Below, one piece after another: positions 31,001 through 41,965 of a DNA stretch of 64,000 nucleotides. The notes beneath the pieces were generated by a model, which made no database searches, was not told where the DNA came from, and saw only the letters and a list, made by a program, of their open reading frames with translations. The position numbers and the translations under genes were made by a program. Origin of the DNA: Bufo bufo (Eukaryota > Chordata > Amphibia > Anura > Bufonidae); the NCBI RefSeq assembly GCF_905171765.1, contig NC_053392.1, forward strand, positions 451,210,722 through 451,274,721, in the 5' to 3' direction. How positions within the stretch are numbered: the stretch's first letter is position 1; each line of letters starts with the position of its first letter.

Positions 31001-33071
31001 AATAGACAGCTGCTGTAGAGAGAGCTACTGCCCATCACTGGTAAGGACCAGGTCCTTCTGGAGGATGAAGTTTAGCCAATCACTGTGGTGGGCTAGATGC
31101 TACCTCTATTCTGTACCTGAACACTAGGGGGCTAAATGGTCCTTCCCAGTGATGGGGAATAGACAGCTGCTGTAGAGAGAGCTACTGCCCATCACTGGTA
31201 AGGACCAGGTCCTTCTGGAGGATGAAGTTTAGCCAATCACTGTGGTGGGCTAGATGCTACCTCTATTCTGTACCTGAACACTAGGGGGCTAAATGGTCCT
31301 TCCCAGTGATGGGGAATAGACAGAGGCTGTATAGAGAGATATTGCCCATACCTGGTAAGGACAAGGTCCTTCTGGAGGATGAAGTTTAGCCCAATCAATG
31401 TGGTGGGCTAGATGCTACCTCTATTCTGGACCTGAACACTCTATTCTGGACCTGAACACTAGGGGGGCTATATGGTCCTTCCCAGTGATGGGTAATAGAC
31501 AGCTGCTGTAGAGAGAGCTACTGCCCATCACTGATAAGGACCAGGTCCTTCTGGAGGATGAAGTTTAGCCAATCACTGTGGTGGGCTAGATGCTACCTCT
31601 ATTCTGGACCTGAACACTCTATTCTGGACCTGAACACTAGGGGGCTATATGGTCCTTTCCAGTGATGGGTAATAGACAGCTGCTGTAGAGAGAGCTATTG
31701 CCCATCACTGGTAAGGACCAGGTCCTTCTGGAGGATGAAGTTTAGCCCAATCACTGTGGTGGGCTAGATGCTACCACTATTCTGGACCTGAACACTAGGG
31801 GGCTAAATGGTCCTTCCCAGTGATGGGGAATAGGCAGCTGCTGTAGAGAGAGCTATTGCCCATCACTGGTAAGGACCAGGTCCTTCTGGAGGATAAAGTT
31901 TAGCCCAATCACTGTGGTGGGCTAGATGCTACCTCTATTCTGGACCTGAACACTCTATGAAGTTTAGCCCAATCACTGTGGTGGGCTAGATGCTACCTCT
32001 ATTCTGGACCTGAACACTAGGGGGCTATATGGTCCTTCCCAGTGATGGGGAATAGGCAGCTGCTGTAGAAGGAGCTACTGCCCATCACTGGTAAGGACCA
32101 GGTCCTTCTGGAGGATGAAGTTTAGCCTAATCACTGTGATGGGGTAGATGCTACCTCTATTCTGGACCTGAACACTAGGGGGCTAAATGGTCCTTCCCAG
32201 TGATGGGGAATAGGCAGCTGCTGTAGAGAGAGCTACTGCCCATCACTGGTAAGGACAAGGTCCTTCTGAAAGATGAAGTTTAGCCCAATCACTGTGGTGG
32301 GCTAGATGCTACCTCTATTCTGGACCTGAACACTAGGGGGCTAAATGGTCCTTCCCAGTGATGGGGAATAGGCAGCTGCTGTAGAGAGAGCTATTGCCCA
32401 TCACTGGTAAGGACCAGGTCCTTCCTGGAGGATGAAGTTTAGCCTAATCACTGTGGTGGGCTAGATGCTACCTCTATTCTGGACCTGAACACTAGGGGGC
32501 TAAATGGTCCTTCCCAGTGATGGGGAATAGACAGCTGCTGTAGAGAGAGCTACTGCCCATCACTGGTAAGGACCAGGTCCTTCTGGAGGATAAAGTTTAG
32601 CCCAATCACTGTGGTGGGCTAGATGTTACCTCTATTCTGGACCTGAACACTCTATTCTGGACCTGAACACTAGGGGGCTATATGGTCCTTCCCAGTGATG
32701 GGTAATAGACAGCTGCTGTAGAGAGAGCTACTGCCCATCACTGGTAAGGACCAGGTCCTTCTGGAAGATGAAGTTTAGACCAATCACTGTGGTGGGCTAG
32801 ATGTTACCTCTATTCTGGACCTGAACACTAGGGGGCTAAATGGTCCTTCCCAGTGATGGCGAATAGGCAGCTGCTGTAGAGAGAGCTATTGCCCATCACT
32901 GGTAAGGACCAGGTCCTTCTGGAAGATGAAGTTTAGCCCAATCACTGTGGTGGGCTAGATGCTACCTCTATTCTGGACCTGAACACTAGGGGGCTATATG
33001 GTCCTTCCCAGTGATGGGGAATAGACAGCTGCTGTAGAGAGAGCTATTGCCCATCACTGGTGAGGACCAGG
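25093..33071. repeat. Satellite array, ~158-bp monomer, ~47 copies
   Basis: A monomer of 158 bp (for example agatgctacc at 26061, 26219, 26377, 26535) repeats head to tail. The leftmost unit (25093-25257) is the most diverged, as expected at an array edge, and is followed by a hAT MITE inside the array. Each monomer has a 17-bp imperfect stem, ccagtgatggggaatag against ctattgcccatcactgg, around a 19-base loop, and the 15-bp palindrome aaggaccaggtcctt. A 178-bp subtype carries a 20-bp duplication. No frame of 60 codons or more exists between 25740 and 32980 on either strand. The array stops about 148 bp before the PGBD5 ATG. Confidence 0.97.
25258..25722. mobile_element. hAT MITE inserted in the satellite
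   Basis: Perfect 8-bp duplications ccaatcac at 25250-25257 and 25723-25730 lie within the monomer text gcccaatcactgtg. It is a 465-bp relative of the element at 4015-7062: caggggcagattaagtgc start, tgatccaccacag end, shared cctccctccatttt and tgtatgaagaggtt blocks. Confidence 0.95.
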
Positions 33072-33218
33072 TATGTACCATACGGCGCATGGAGTTTAGG
33101 CACCACCCAAAGGATAAATGAAAAAGAGGCAGATGACGGGAGGAGAGCGGAAGTGCCCGAGCTCTGATCATTCTCCAGCAGCTCCATCCTCTTCACCACT
33201 AGCAGGAATTCCATTACG
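33072..33218 (+). promoter_or_regulatory. PGBD5: Putative PGBD5 5' flank / 5' UTR
   Basis: Only 147 bp of non-satellite sequence precede the first PGBD5 codon. No TATA box or other firm promoter element was seen. If transcription starts close to the coding region, the promoter must lie here or in the satellite. An upstream non-coding exon cannot be excluded. Confidence 0.35.
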
Positions 33219-33678
33219 ATGATGCCGGCTGATGTTTCAGAAACCGCTAAGAAGAAGGTGTCTCTGCTGGAAGCCGCCCGCACCCGCTATGAGAGCCTGC
33301 AGATCTCCGATGACCTCTTCGGTGACTCCGAGGACAGCAGTGGGAACCCGTTCTACACTACGTCCCCGGACTCATCTGCTGAGGCGAGCTCCTCCGAGGA
33401 AGATGATGCTGCAGAAACCCCAGCGAGCTATGAGCCCGGAGATCGGCCCGACATGCCCGGTGACATGGGGCCTAAAGGCGGGAGGCGCAGGGCTGTGGAC
33501 GGAAAGGACGGTCCGGTCCAAGACGCCGTCCACCCTTGTGATAAGGAGCAGGAAGGTGGACAGGCGACTATGTGTGATGCTGGCTGCCAGAGAACGCCCG
33601 AAGGCGACGTGGATGAGGAGGATGGCTGGTCCTCCACCCTTCAGCATGTGCCCAGCCCTAGATTCAAGGAGACTACTG
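33219..33678 (+). CDS. PGBD5: PGBD5 coding exon 1
   Basis: PGBD5 is a vertebrate protein domesticated from a piggyBac transposase, nuclear and reported as brain-enriched. This exon encodes the variable, acidic N-terminal region that precedes the transposase-like core. It has LLEAARTRYESLQISDD and GNPFYTTS, the conserved start of PGBD5, then a Ser/Glu/Asp-rich stretch and WSSTLQHVPSPRFKE before the splice site. Two ATGs (33219, 33222) are in tandem; the first is used here. The donor is ACTACTG|gtaagg, leaving phase 1. Joined to exon 2 it reads [11 protein letters not shown], as expected for this gene. Reading through the donor meets a stop about 18 codons later. There are no frameshifts, so the gene looks intact in this exon. 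Confidence 0.9.
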
Positions 33679-33912
33679 GTAAGGAATCCATCATCAGATG
33701 GACACATGCCACTGCCTGGGATCTCTCCTGGTAGATTGTGCCCAGCCTCCATTTTCTCTTTCTATGGCTGTAGATCATCTTGTTTCCATAATCTGGATAT
33801 TTGTTTTTAATAATCAATTAGGAGAACTTATCTCCTTCATAACATTTGTTGCTCTCAGCTGTCCTAAGGTCATAGAAGTTGAAAGCCGCATGAAGACTTT
33901 TAGAAGTGGGAT
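33679..33912. other. Start of PGBD5 intron 1
   Basis: Ordinary intron sequence with no recognised repeat before the MITE at 33916. Intron 1 as a whole spans 33679-46753. Confidence 0.6.
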
Positions 33913-33915
33913 TTA

Positions 33916-34305
33916 GGCTACTTTCACATCTGCGTTTTTTGCTGGATCCGTCAGGGGATCAGAAAAAAACGCATCCGGTATATAATACAACCGTCTGCAT
34001 CCGTCCTGAACGGATCTGGTTATATTATCTCTAAAATGACTAAAACGGTCTTTTGTGTCTGAGAAAACGGATCCTGCACCATTGACCTACATTGTGTTTG
34101 ATGACAGATCCGTCTTGATCGCTTTCCTATGACGCACTAAAAAAAACGCTGCTTGTAGCGTTTTTGTGTGCGTCATGGGAACAGAATGCATTCCTGTGCA
34201 TGCCAAACGATTTTGTCCCCATTGACAATGAATAGGGACAAAATTGAAGCTGTTTCCTCCGGTATTGAGATCCTGTGGGAGGAAAACGCAGATGTGAAAG
34301 TAGCC
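33916..34305. mobile_element. PIF/Harbinger-type MITE, TTA duplication
   Basis: The termini ggctactttcacatctgcg and cgcagatgtgaaagtagcc are perfect inverted repeats, flanked by TTA at 33913-33915 and 34306-34308, the Harbinger target type. The centre is a foldback (aacgctgcttgtagcgtt). Related copies lie at 43375-43670 and 61230-61660. Confidence 0.85.
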
Positions 34306-34796
34306 TTAAAGGGGTTGTCCGGGATTAAGGACTTTGTTCCATTAGTACAAGACAGACATACATATAACATACATCCATGTCCTATCTTTTCCACATGTTT
34401 CTGATAGGAAATTCTTTGCCGGAAGTGAAGTTTTCTTAGACTCGGTGACGTACCGGGTCTCTTGCAGGAGCGCTGAAGCTTCTTCTTCCGGCTGCTCAGG
34501 GAGCCCAGTGACGTCATCGGAACTGATGGGTGGGCTTCAGCGCTGCTCTAGCCAGTAAAACAGCTAGGACAGCGCTAAAACCCGCCCATCAGAATCGGTG
34601 ACGTCACTGATCTCATACTGCCAACATACAGAGGACGATGTCCCATATAAAATTCAGTTGAGTTTAGTCTGGGCATAGGAATTGACATCAAAGTGGGCAG
34701 CCAGCCACAGTTTGCTGATTTGAATAAGTAAATGTTGTTTGTAAAGGTTAAATATGACGAGGGGCCACTGATTTCACACTGCCAGCATTCAGAGGG
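34306..34796. repeat. TTAAAGG-ended MITE sequence
   Basis: It begins ttaaaggggttgtccggg, resembling the TTAAAGG termini of T2-type MITEs in Xenopus. The interior (gtgacgtaccgggtct, cgctgctctagccagtaaaa, gcccatcag) is a foldback shared with 59947-60360. No matching right terminus was found before the next element. Confidence 0.6.
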
Positions 34797-35128
34797 TTAA
34801 AGGGGTTGTCCGGTTTCCTATATTGTTGACCCATCTTCATGATAGGTCATCAATATCAGATCAGCGGGGGTCCCATTCCCAGCTGTTTGAAGAAAATAGG
34901 CCGGAGTGGCTGTAAATACACTGCTCTGCCACTGCAATGTTGATAGCGAGCGGGTGAAGACAACGCAGTGCTCACAGGGGATCGGCCGCAGCCTTGACTC
35001 CCACCCTGAGGATTCTGGGTATAAAAAAGCTGCTATCAAAGTGAGCACAATTTTTACTGATTTCAGTACTTTTGGTGGGGTTCACTTCTGTGTTCTTACT
35101 TACCTTCTTCTTCTCCACCAGAGGAACA
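34797..35128. repeat. Second TTAAAGG-ended MITE fragment
   Basis: It starts ttaaaggggttgtccgg at about 34797, then catgataggtcatcaatatc and the gatcagcgggggtccc block seen in frog MITEs. No coding region. Confidence 0.5.
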
Positions 35129-35705
35129 GATAGGCCTCTTTCTCACGGGCAAATTTTCCATACGGGTGCAATGTGTGAGGTGAACCCATTGCACCTGCAC
35201 TGACTCCGGACCCATTCACTTCAATGGGGCTGTGCAGATGAACAGTGATTTTCACACATCTCTTGTGCGTTGCGTGAAAATCGCAACGCACAAGCGGCCA
35301 TGTGACGGACCATGTGATGAGCGCAGTGACATCACCAAAGGTCCTTTTCTCCCAGGTCATCAAAGAAGAAGAGAAGAGAAGCCAGGCAGCGCGATCAAGT
35401 GGATAAGGTGAGTTTATTTTTTTAACCCCTCCATCCCTAATTTCTGTATTAAGAATGCTATTATTTTCCTTTATAACCATGTTATAAGGGAAAATAATAA
35501 AATCTACAGAATACCGATCCCAAGCCCGAACTTCAGTGAAGAAGTCCGGGTTCGGATCTGGGTACCAAACATGCCGATTTTTCTCACTCGCATTAAAACG
35601 CTTTGCACTCGTGCACATTTTTTTTCCGCAACGCACCCACATCCTATCCGGTCCTCACACGCGACGCCCATCTGAAAGAAGGAAAATTTCCAAAACCCAC
35701 TTTTT
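35129..35705. repeat. Foldback MITE, cgcaacgcac family
   Basis: Terminal ctctttctcacgggcaaatt and caatgggttcacctcac-like arms pair with sequence around 35280 and 35630. The segment gaatgctatt...cttcagtgaagaagtc recurs at 40071-40365. No coding region. Confidence 0.55.
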
Positions 35706-36290
35706 AAGGACCAGTTCAGGTCTGAAGTCACTTTGTGAGGGTTACATAATAGAAACCACCCAAAAATGACCCCATTTTAGAAACTACACCCCTCAAGGTA
35801 TTCAAAACTGATTTTACAAACTTTGTTAACCCTTTAGGTGTTCCACAAGATCCATTAATGGAAAATGGAGATAAAATTTCAGAATTTCACTTTTTTGGCA
35901 GATATTACATTTTAATCCATTTTTTCCAGTAGCAAAGCAAGGATTAACAGCCGAACTAAACTCAATATTTATTACCCTGATTCTGTGGTTTACAGAAACA
36001 CCCCACATGTGATCGTTAACTGCTTTACGGGAACACGGCAGGGCGCAGTAGGAAAGGAACGCCATATGATTTTTGGAAGGCAGATTTAGCCCCCGTGATG
36101 CACCCCTGCAGTAGAAACTCAAAAAAGTGACCACATTTTGGAAACTACGTAATAAGGTGCCAGTTTTATTGGTACTATTTTGGGCTACATATGATTTTTA
36201 ATTGCTCTATATTACGTTTTTTGTGACGCAAGGTAACCAAAAAATTGATGTTTTGGCACAGTTTTTGGATTTTATTTTTAAAAACATTCA
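35706..36290. repeat. AT-rich repeat flank
   Basis: It contains gaaactacacccctcaagg and gtgaccacattttggaaac, blocks that recur in frog DNA transposons. No gene was seen. It leads into the tandem ~350-bp repeats. Confidence 0.45.
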
Positions 36291-37765
36291 TTTGACAGGT
36301 TAGATCATGCTCTATTTTTATAGAGCAGGTTGTTACGGACGCAATGATATCAAATATGTCTACTTTCTATGATGTTTGTTTGTTTTACATAATAAAGCAT
36401 TTTTGAAAACAAAAATTAGGTTTTTGTATCTCCATTTTCTGAACTCCCTATTTTATTTTATTTTTTTCTGCCGATCGTCTTGTGCAGCGGCTCGTTTTTT
36501 GCAGGAAGAGTTGACTTTTTTTGGTATCATTTTTGGGTACATATGATTTTTTGATCATTCATTATTACACTTTATTGTGCAAGATGACCAAAAAATTGGC
36601 TGTTTTGGTGCAGTTTTTATTTATTTTTCACAGCATTTACCTGAGGGGTTAGGTCATGTGACTTTTTTTATAGAGAAGATCATTACGGACGTGGCAATAC
36701 CTAATATGTCTACTTTTTCTTATTTATTTAAGTTTTACACAATAATAGCATTTTTGAAACTGAAATAATGATATTTTAGTGTATCCATAGTCTGAGAGCC
36801 ATAGCTTTTTTATTTTTTGACCAATTGTCTTAGGTGAGGACGGGGTGCGGGAGGTGACGGTTTGATTGGTACTATTTTGGGTGGTATATGCCTTTTTGAT
36901 CGCATGGTGTTGCAATTTTTGTGATGTAAAATGGCTTTTTATTTTTACACAGTTTTTATTTTTAATTTTTTTACGGTGTTCACCTGAGGGGTTAGGTCAT
37001 GTGATATTTTTATGGAGCTGGTTGTTTATGACGTGGCGATACCTAATATGTATACTTTTTTAAATTTATTTCACTTTAGCACAATAATAGCAGTTTTGAA
37101 GCAAAAAATAATCATATTTTAGTGTCTCCATTGTCTGAGAGTGATAGCTTTTTTATTTTTTGACCGATTCTCTTAGGTAGGGTCTCATTTTTTGTAGGAT
37201 GAGGTGACTGTTTGATTGGTACTATTTTGGGGTGCATACGCCATTTTGATCACTTGCTGTTGCAATTTTTGTGATGTCATGTGGCAAAAATAGCTTTTTT
37301 TTACAGTTTTTATATCTTTTTTTTTTTTTTTCGGTGTTCACCTGAGGGGTTAGGTTATGTGATAATTTATAGAGCTAGTTGTTATGGACGTGGCGATACC
37401 TAATATGTATATTTTTTGTTTATGTATTTCACTTTACCAGAATAATAGCAGTTTTGAAACAAAAAAATGATGTTTTAGTGTCTCCATGTTCTGAGAGCTA
37501 TAGTTTTTTTTATTTTTGGGCCGATTGTCTTAGGTAGGAGCTCATTTTTTGTGTGATGAGGTGACGGTTTTATTGATACCATTTTGTGGGACATACGCCT
37601 TTTTGATCGCTTGGTGTTGCACTTTTTGTGATGTAAGATGACAAAAATGCCTTTTTATTTTTTTACACCGTTTTTATTTTTTTTATGGTGTTTATCGGAC
37701 ATGGTGGATCATGTAATATATTTATAGAGCCGGTCATTACGGACGCGGTGATACCTAATATGTGT
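36291..37765. repeat. Degenerate tandem repeat, ~350-bp unit, five copies
   Basis: The block ggttaggtcatgtg...gacgtggcgatacctaatatgt recurs near 36297, 36648, 36989, 37349 and 37697 (spacings 351, 341, 360, 348). Each unit also has a dispersed gattggtactattttgg. Another partial unit lies at 53150-53270. Strand-biased T-rich composition, no coding capacity. Confidence 0.85.
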
Positions 37766-37870
37766 CAGGGTTTTATTTTCTTCCGTTTTTTTTTATTATA
37801 AAATAAAGGGAAAGGGCGTTTTTTTTTTCCTTTATTAATTTTATTACTTTATAAATTTTATTAAAAACAC

Positions 37871-37901
<31 letters not shown>

Positions 37902-38095
37902 CTTTTTTTACTTTTTTTTTTTTGTTCACTTTTGGGGTCTGATCCCCTCTGAAATGCATTACAATACATCTAAGAAAAAATGTGGGGGATTGAGTCAGCA
38001 CAACCTGTATGTAGGTGCACATCACTATGGCGAAATACATATACAAACGGAAAATACAAATGTGATTTGTATTTTCCGTTTGTATATATTACAAT
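37766..38095. other. T-rich spacer with short palindrome
   Basis: Long T runs, then a palindrome atacaaacggaaaatacaaa / tttgtattttccgtttgtat at about 38041-38088, directly before a hAT insertion. No gene. Confidence 0.6.
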
Positions 38096-39585
38096 TAGAG
38101 TTGTTGCGATACCAAATTTTTGATTCGGTTTCGATACCATGAAAAAGTATTGCGATACTCGATACCATTCGATACCACGCGAAAAAAATAAACAAAAAAA
38201 GCCACGTGCATTCCTCATTTTTAAAAAAGGCGAATCGCGCAGTTTTTATTTTATTTTTTCTGTTCCGGCATTCACCACCTAGATTTTTTTTTTATATTTT
38301 AATAGTTTGGACTTTTCTGACGTGGCGATGTAATATGTTTATTTATATATTTTATATGTGAAATTGGGAAAAGGGGGGTGATTTATACTTCATATTTTAG
38401 TGTTTTTTTTTTTTTCACTTTTTATTTAATAACTATTTCCCCCCTTAGGGGCTAGAACCTGGGATCTTTCATCCCTTTTCCTATTCACCCTGATAGATCT
38501 CTATCAGGGTGAATAGGACTCCACACTGTCCCTGCTGCTCTGTGCTTTGTGCACACAGCATCAGGGATGTTACCATGGCAACCAGGGCTTCCTGGCTGCC
38601 ATGGTAACCGATCGGAGCCCCAGGCTTACACAGCTGGGGCTCCGATCAGAAGCTGCCACTGCACCACCAATGAGGGGGAGTGGAGAGGTCCCTGTGGCCA
38701 CTGCCACCAATGATTTTAATACTGGAGGGTTGAGAGGGGCCGGCGCACTGTGCCACCAATGATTTTAATGGGATGGGGGGATTGAGGAGGGGGCACACTG
38801 CACCACCAATGATTTTACCCCTTTATACAGGAGGCGGGTACTAGCAGATCAGCGGCAGTTAACTGCCGCTGATCGCAGCTCCCTGTCAGGGGCAGGGTGC
38901 CGGCAATGCGATTCTGCTGCCGGCACCCGCCTCCTGTATGTGTTAAAGACTGACTACTGTATATGAGTCCAGACTTTCACTATTAGGCCACACAGAGCGG
39001 CGCCCAGCGATGTCTCAGCACTCACCATTTAGTCCTGGGCGCCGCTCCGTTCGCCCGCAGTGCCCCATTACTGTCTCCTCTCCTGCTCCACATGCTGCTG
39101 ATTACTATCGGAGCGATGGGAGGAGACATCAGCTTCACTAGTGGGCGTTCCTTCTCCCTGGCTGTAGCGCTGTCCAATCGCAGCGCAGGGAAAAGGAACG
39201 CCCACTAGTGAAGCTGATGTCTCCTCCCATCGCTCCGATAGTAATCCTATCATTGGTGGCGCAGTGCGCCCGCCCCTCCTCCGCCCCTCTCTTCTCATTG
39301 CCGCCCCTCCTCCACCCCCTCTCTTCTCATTGCCGCCCCTCCTCCGCCCCTCTCTTCTCATTGGTGGCAGCGGCAGCAGCACAGGGGGAGGGAGGACAGC
39401 TTCCTTCTCCCCGTGCTGCTGAGAGAGAACATGAGCGCGCCGATAGCAGCGCGCTCATGTTCAGAGATACTAGACTGCGCAGCAGCGCAGCCCAGTATCG
39501 AAAAAACGGAAATCCCGGTATCGTATCGATACCGGGACAAAAGTATCGATTGGGTATCGAAATTTCGATACCCGCAACAACCCTA
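38096..39585. mobile_element. hAT non-autonomous element, 1490 bp
   Basis: Perfect 8-bp duplications attacaat at 38088-38095 and 39586-39593. Termini tagagttgttgcg(atacc) and (gatacc)cgcaacaacccta. Subterminal cgatacc/ggtatcg motifs are repeated on both sides. The interior has several GC-rich foldbacks (gatcggagcccc around 38610; a block near 39120-39240 with ctccgatag). No transposase. The family member at 2930-4006 is decayed. Confidence 0.93.
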
Positions 39586-39593
39586 ATTACAAT

Positions 39594-40576
39594 ACATCTG
39601 TATTGTAATGCATTGCCTGTTAGCGTATGACATTGAGTCATACACTAACAGGTTGCCTAGGAGACCCAGCCTGAGACTGGATCTCCTGGACACCCGTAGA
39701 AGGCAGGTCCCGATGCCGTGCAAGGCATTAGGCAGCCTCTGCACGGCATTGGGCTGCCTTCTGACACATCGAGTCCCCACCACAGCAGCGCGGGGACTCG
39801 ATGCGCTCCCTCACCTGACACAAACCCCTCCTATGTCGCGGTCAGCGCGGACCGCGGCATAGAAGGTGTTAAACCGCCAGCATCGGCTTTTACAACGATG
39901 CCAGCGGATACAGCAGGGGCCCGGCTACCAGGGACTGCCGGGCCCCTGCAGTGATCACGCGCGCACTGCTCCGGTGCCCGCACGATCACATGACGTACTA
40001 TTTCGGCAAATTGCGGGAACGCAGTGGCTTCCATGACGTAGTAGTACGTCATGTGTCGGGAAGGGGTTAAAGAATGCTATTTTCTATTATAACCATGTTA
40101 TAATGGAAAATAATAAAATCTACAGAACACCTAACCCAAACCCGAACTTCAGTGAAGAAGTCTGGGTTCGGGTCTGAGTACCACATTCAGTTTTTTCTCA
40201 CGCGCGTGCAAAACGCATTTTACTCGCGCGGTAAAAACTGAACATCAGAACGCGATCGCAGACAAAACTGACTGCAATTGCGTGCCTACCCGCGCGGGTT
40301 TCTCGCAATGCACCCTGAACGCATACGACCCTCACTCGCGACGCCAGTGTAAAGGGCCATAAAGTAACACATGCCAATTTTCTGTTTTTTGCATTTTTAT
40401 TTTTTTTTTGCTCCCTGCCTTTCCAGAGCCATAACTTTTTTTGTTTTAATCATTTCACATGAGGGTTTTTTGTACTTTTTAGGTCACCATTTAATATTGC
40501 ATACTGTGTAGTAGGAAGTTGGAGGAAAATTCCAAATAAGGGGGGGGGTTTGGGATAAAAACACAATTGCAACATA
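39594..40576. repeat. Non-coding repeat mosaic
   Basis: It contains palindromic cacggcattg/gccgtgcaag text near 39715-39750 and atgacgta..tacgtcat near 40032. A terminus gggaaggggttaa ends at about 40070, just at a TTAA, consistent with the right end of a TTAA-targeting transposon. Its left end was not found. A copy of the 35129 MITE family then runs to about 40365. Confidence 0.5.
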
Positions 40577-41963
40577 CAGGTGAAACTCGAAAAATTAGAC
40601 TTGTGCAAAGTTCATTTATTTCAGTAATGTAAATTAAAAGGTGAAACTAACATATGAGATAGACTCATTACATGCAAAGCGAGATATCTCAAGACTTTAT
40701 TTGTTATAATTTGGATGATTATGGCTTACAGCTTATGAAACCCTAAAGTCACAATTTTGAGGTACCCTTTGCTCAGGGGATACGGATTAATTACCGTATT
40801 TTTCGCTTTATAGGACGCACTTTTTTTCCCCCAAAAGAGGGGGGAAAATGACAGTGCGTCTTATAAAACGATGGTTGACTTTTTTTACAGGGCTGACACG
40901 GATGTATCGCCGGCCGCTATGCTGCACAGTGTGGCCGGCGATACATCAGTCACAGTGCGGGGAGGGAGGAGGGGCTGGAGGCAACTCACACCGGGCCCCG
41001 CGCACAGAAGTCTCTTTGTATGTAAAATCTTTCATTAATCCTTTATACCGTAAATCGCTCTCCTTTTGATAAACTTTACTAGCCTAATCGCCTGCATCAG
41101 TACTCACTATGAATGTAGCGTGCTGTCCGGCCGGCGTGTGACTGACGTCACGCTCCTCCCACTTCATTAATGAAGGTATAAAGGATTAATGAAAGATTTT
41201 ACATACAAAGAGACTTCTGTGCGCGGGGCCCGGTGTACTACAGTGACTGCACCGGGCCCCGCTGTGAGTTGCCTCCAGCCCCTCCTCTCTCCCCGCACTG
41301 TGACTGATGTATCGCCGGCCACACTGTGCTGCATAGCGGCCGGCGATATATCAGTGTCAGCTAGTTTATCAAAAGGAGAGCGATTGATTCAGGATTAAAG
41401 ATTTTACATACAAAGAATAAAGTACTGTGATGCTGTGAAACATAGGGCCATGAGGGGGACCAGCATAAGATGCTATATGTGTGTCACCCACACATATAGC
41501 ATCTTATGCTGGCCCCCCTCATGGCCCTATGTTTCACAGCACACATCCCCCATAACAGTGCATCATCCATAGATCCCCCCCCCATAACAGTGCATCATCC
41601 ACAGATTCCCCCCCATAACAGTGCATCATCCACAGATTCCCCCCCATAACAGTGCATCATCCATAGATCCCCCCATAACAGTGCATCATCCACAGATTCC
41701 CCCCCCATAACAGTGCATCATCCATAGATCCCCCCCATAACAGTGTGTCAAAATATTTTTTTTCTTATTTTCCTCCTCAAAGACCTAGGTGTGTCTTATA
41801 ATCAGGTGCGTCTTATAAAGCGAGAAATACGGTAGCTGACTACCGTGTAATACTTTGAGCCTAGAATATTTAATCTTTTCACAAAAATCAAATTTTAAGC
41901 TGCAATTCCTTTTTATTTGCATTACTGAAATAAATGGACTTTTGCACGATATAGTTTCACCTG
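40577..41963. mobile_element. Mariner-like non-autonomous element with nested insertion
   Basis: TA at 40575-40576 and 41964-41965. Termini caggtgaaactcgaaaaatt and tgcacgatatagtttcacctg. A 1039-bp element sits inside it (40794-41832). The remaining parts (tttgctcaggggatacggattaatta and gctgactaccgtg..ctttgagcctag) join without a gap. No transposase remains. Confidence 0.9.
40794..41832. mobile_element. Nested ccgtatttttcgc-ended element, TA duplication
   Basis: Termini ccgtatttttcgctttata and ttataaagcgagaaatacgg. The host mariner text gattaatta/gctgact shows that only TA was duplicated (40792-40793, 41833-41834). The interior is a foldback, with arms at about 40895-41065 and 41170-41370 (gtatcgccggcc, caaagagacttctgtg). 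A cataacagtgcatcatcca minisatellite fills 41545-41745. A larger relative lies at about 50320-52862. Confidence 0.9.
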
Positions 41964-41965
41964 TA

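Noticed and set aside
25093..33071. CRISPR-like or regulatory repeat array
   Set aside because: Repeats are contiguous without unique spacers and this is animal DNA. It is a satellite.
33232..33810. Alternative 192-codon frame overlapping PGBD5 exon 1
   Set aside because: Arg/Pro-rich shadow frame of the GC-rich exon. The PGBD5 frame matches a known protein and splices in phase.
41545..41745. Spaced short repeats resembling a CRISPR array
   Set aside because: The spacing is only variable C runs. It is a minisatellite within a transposon arm.
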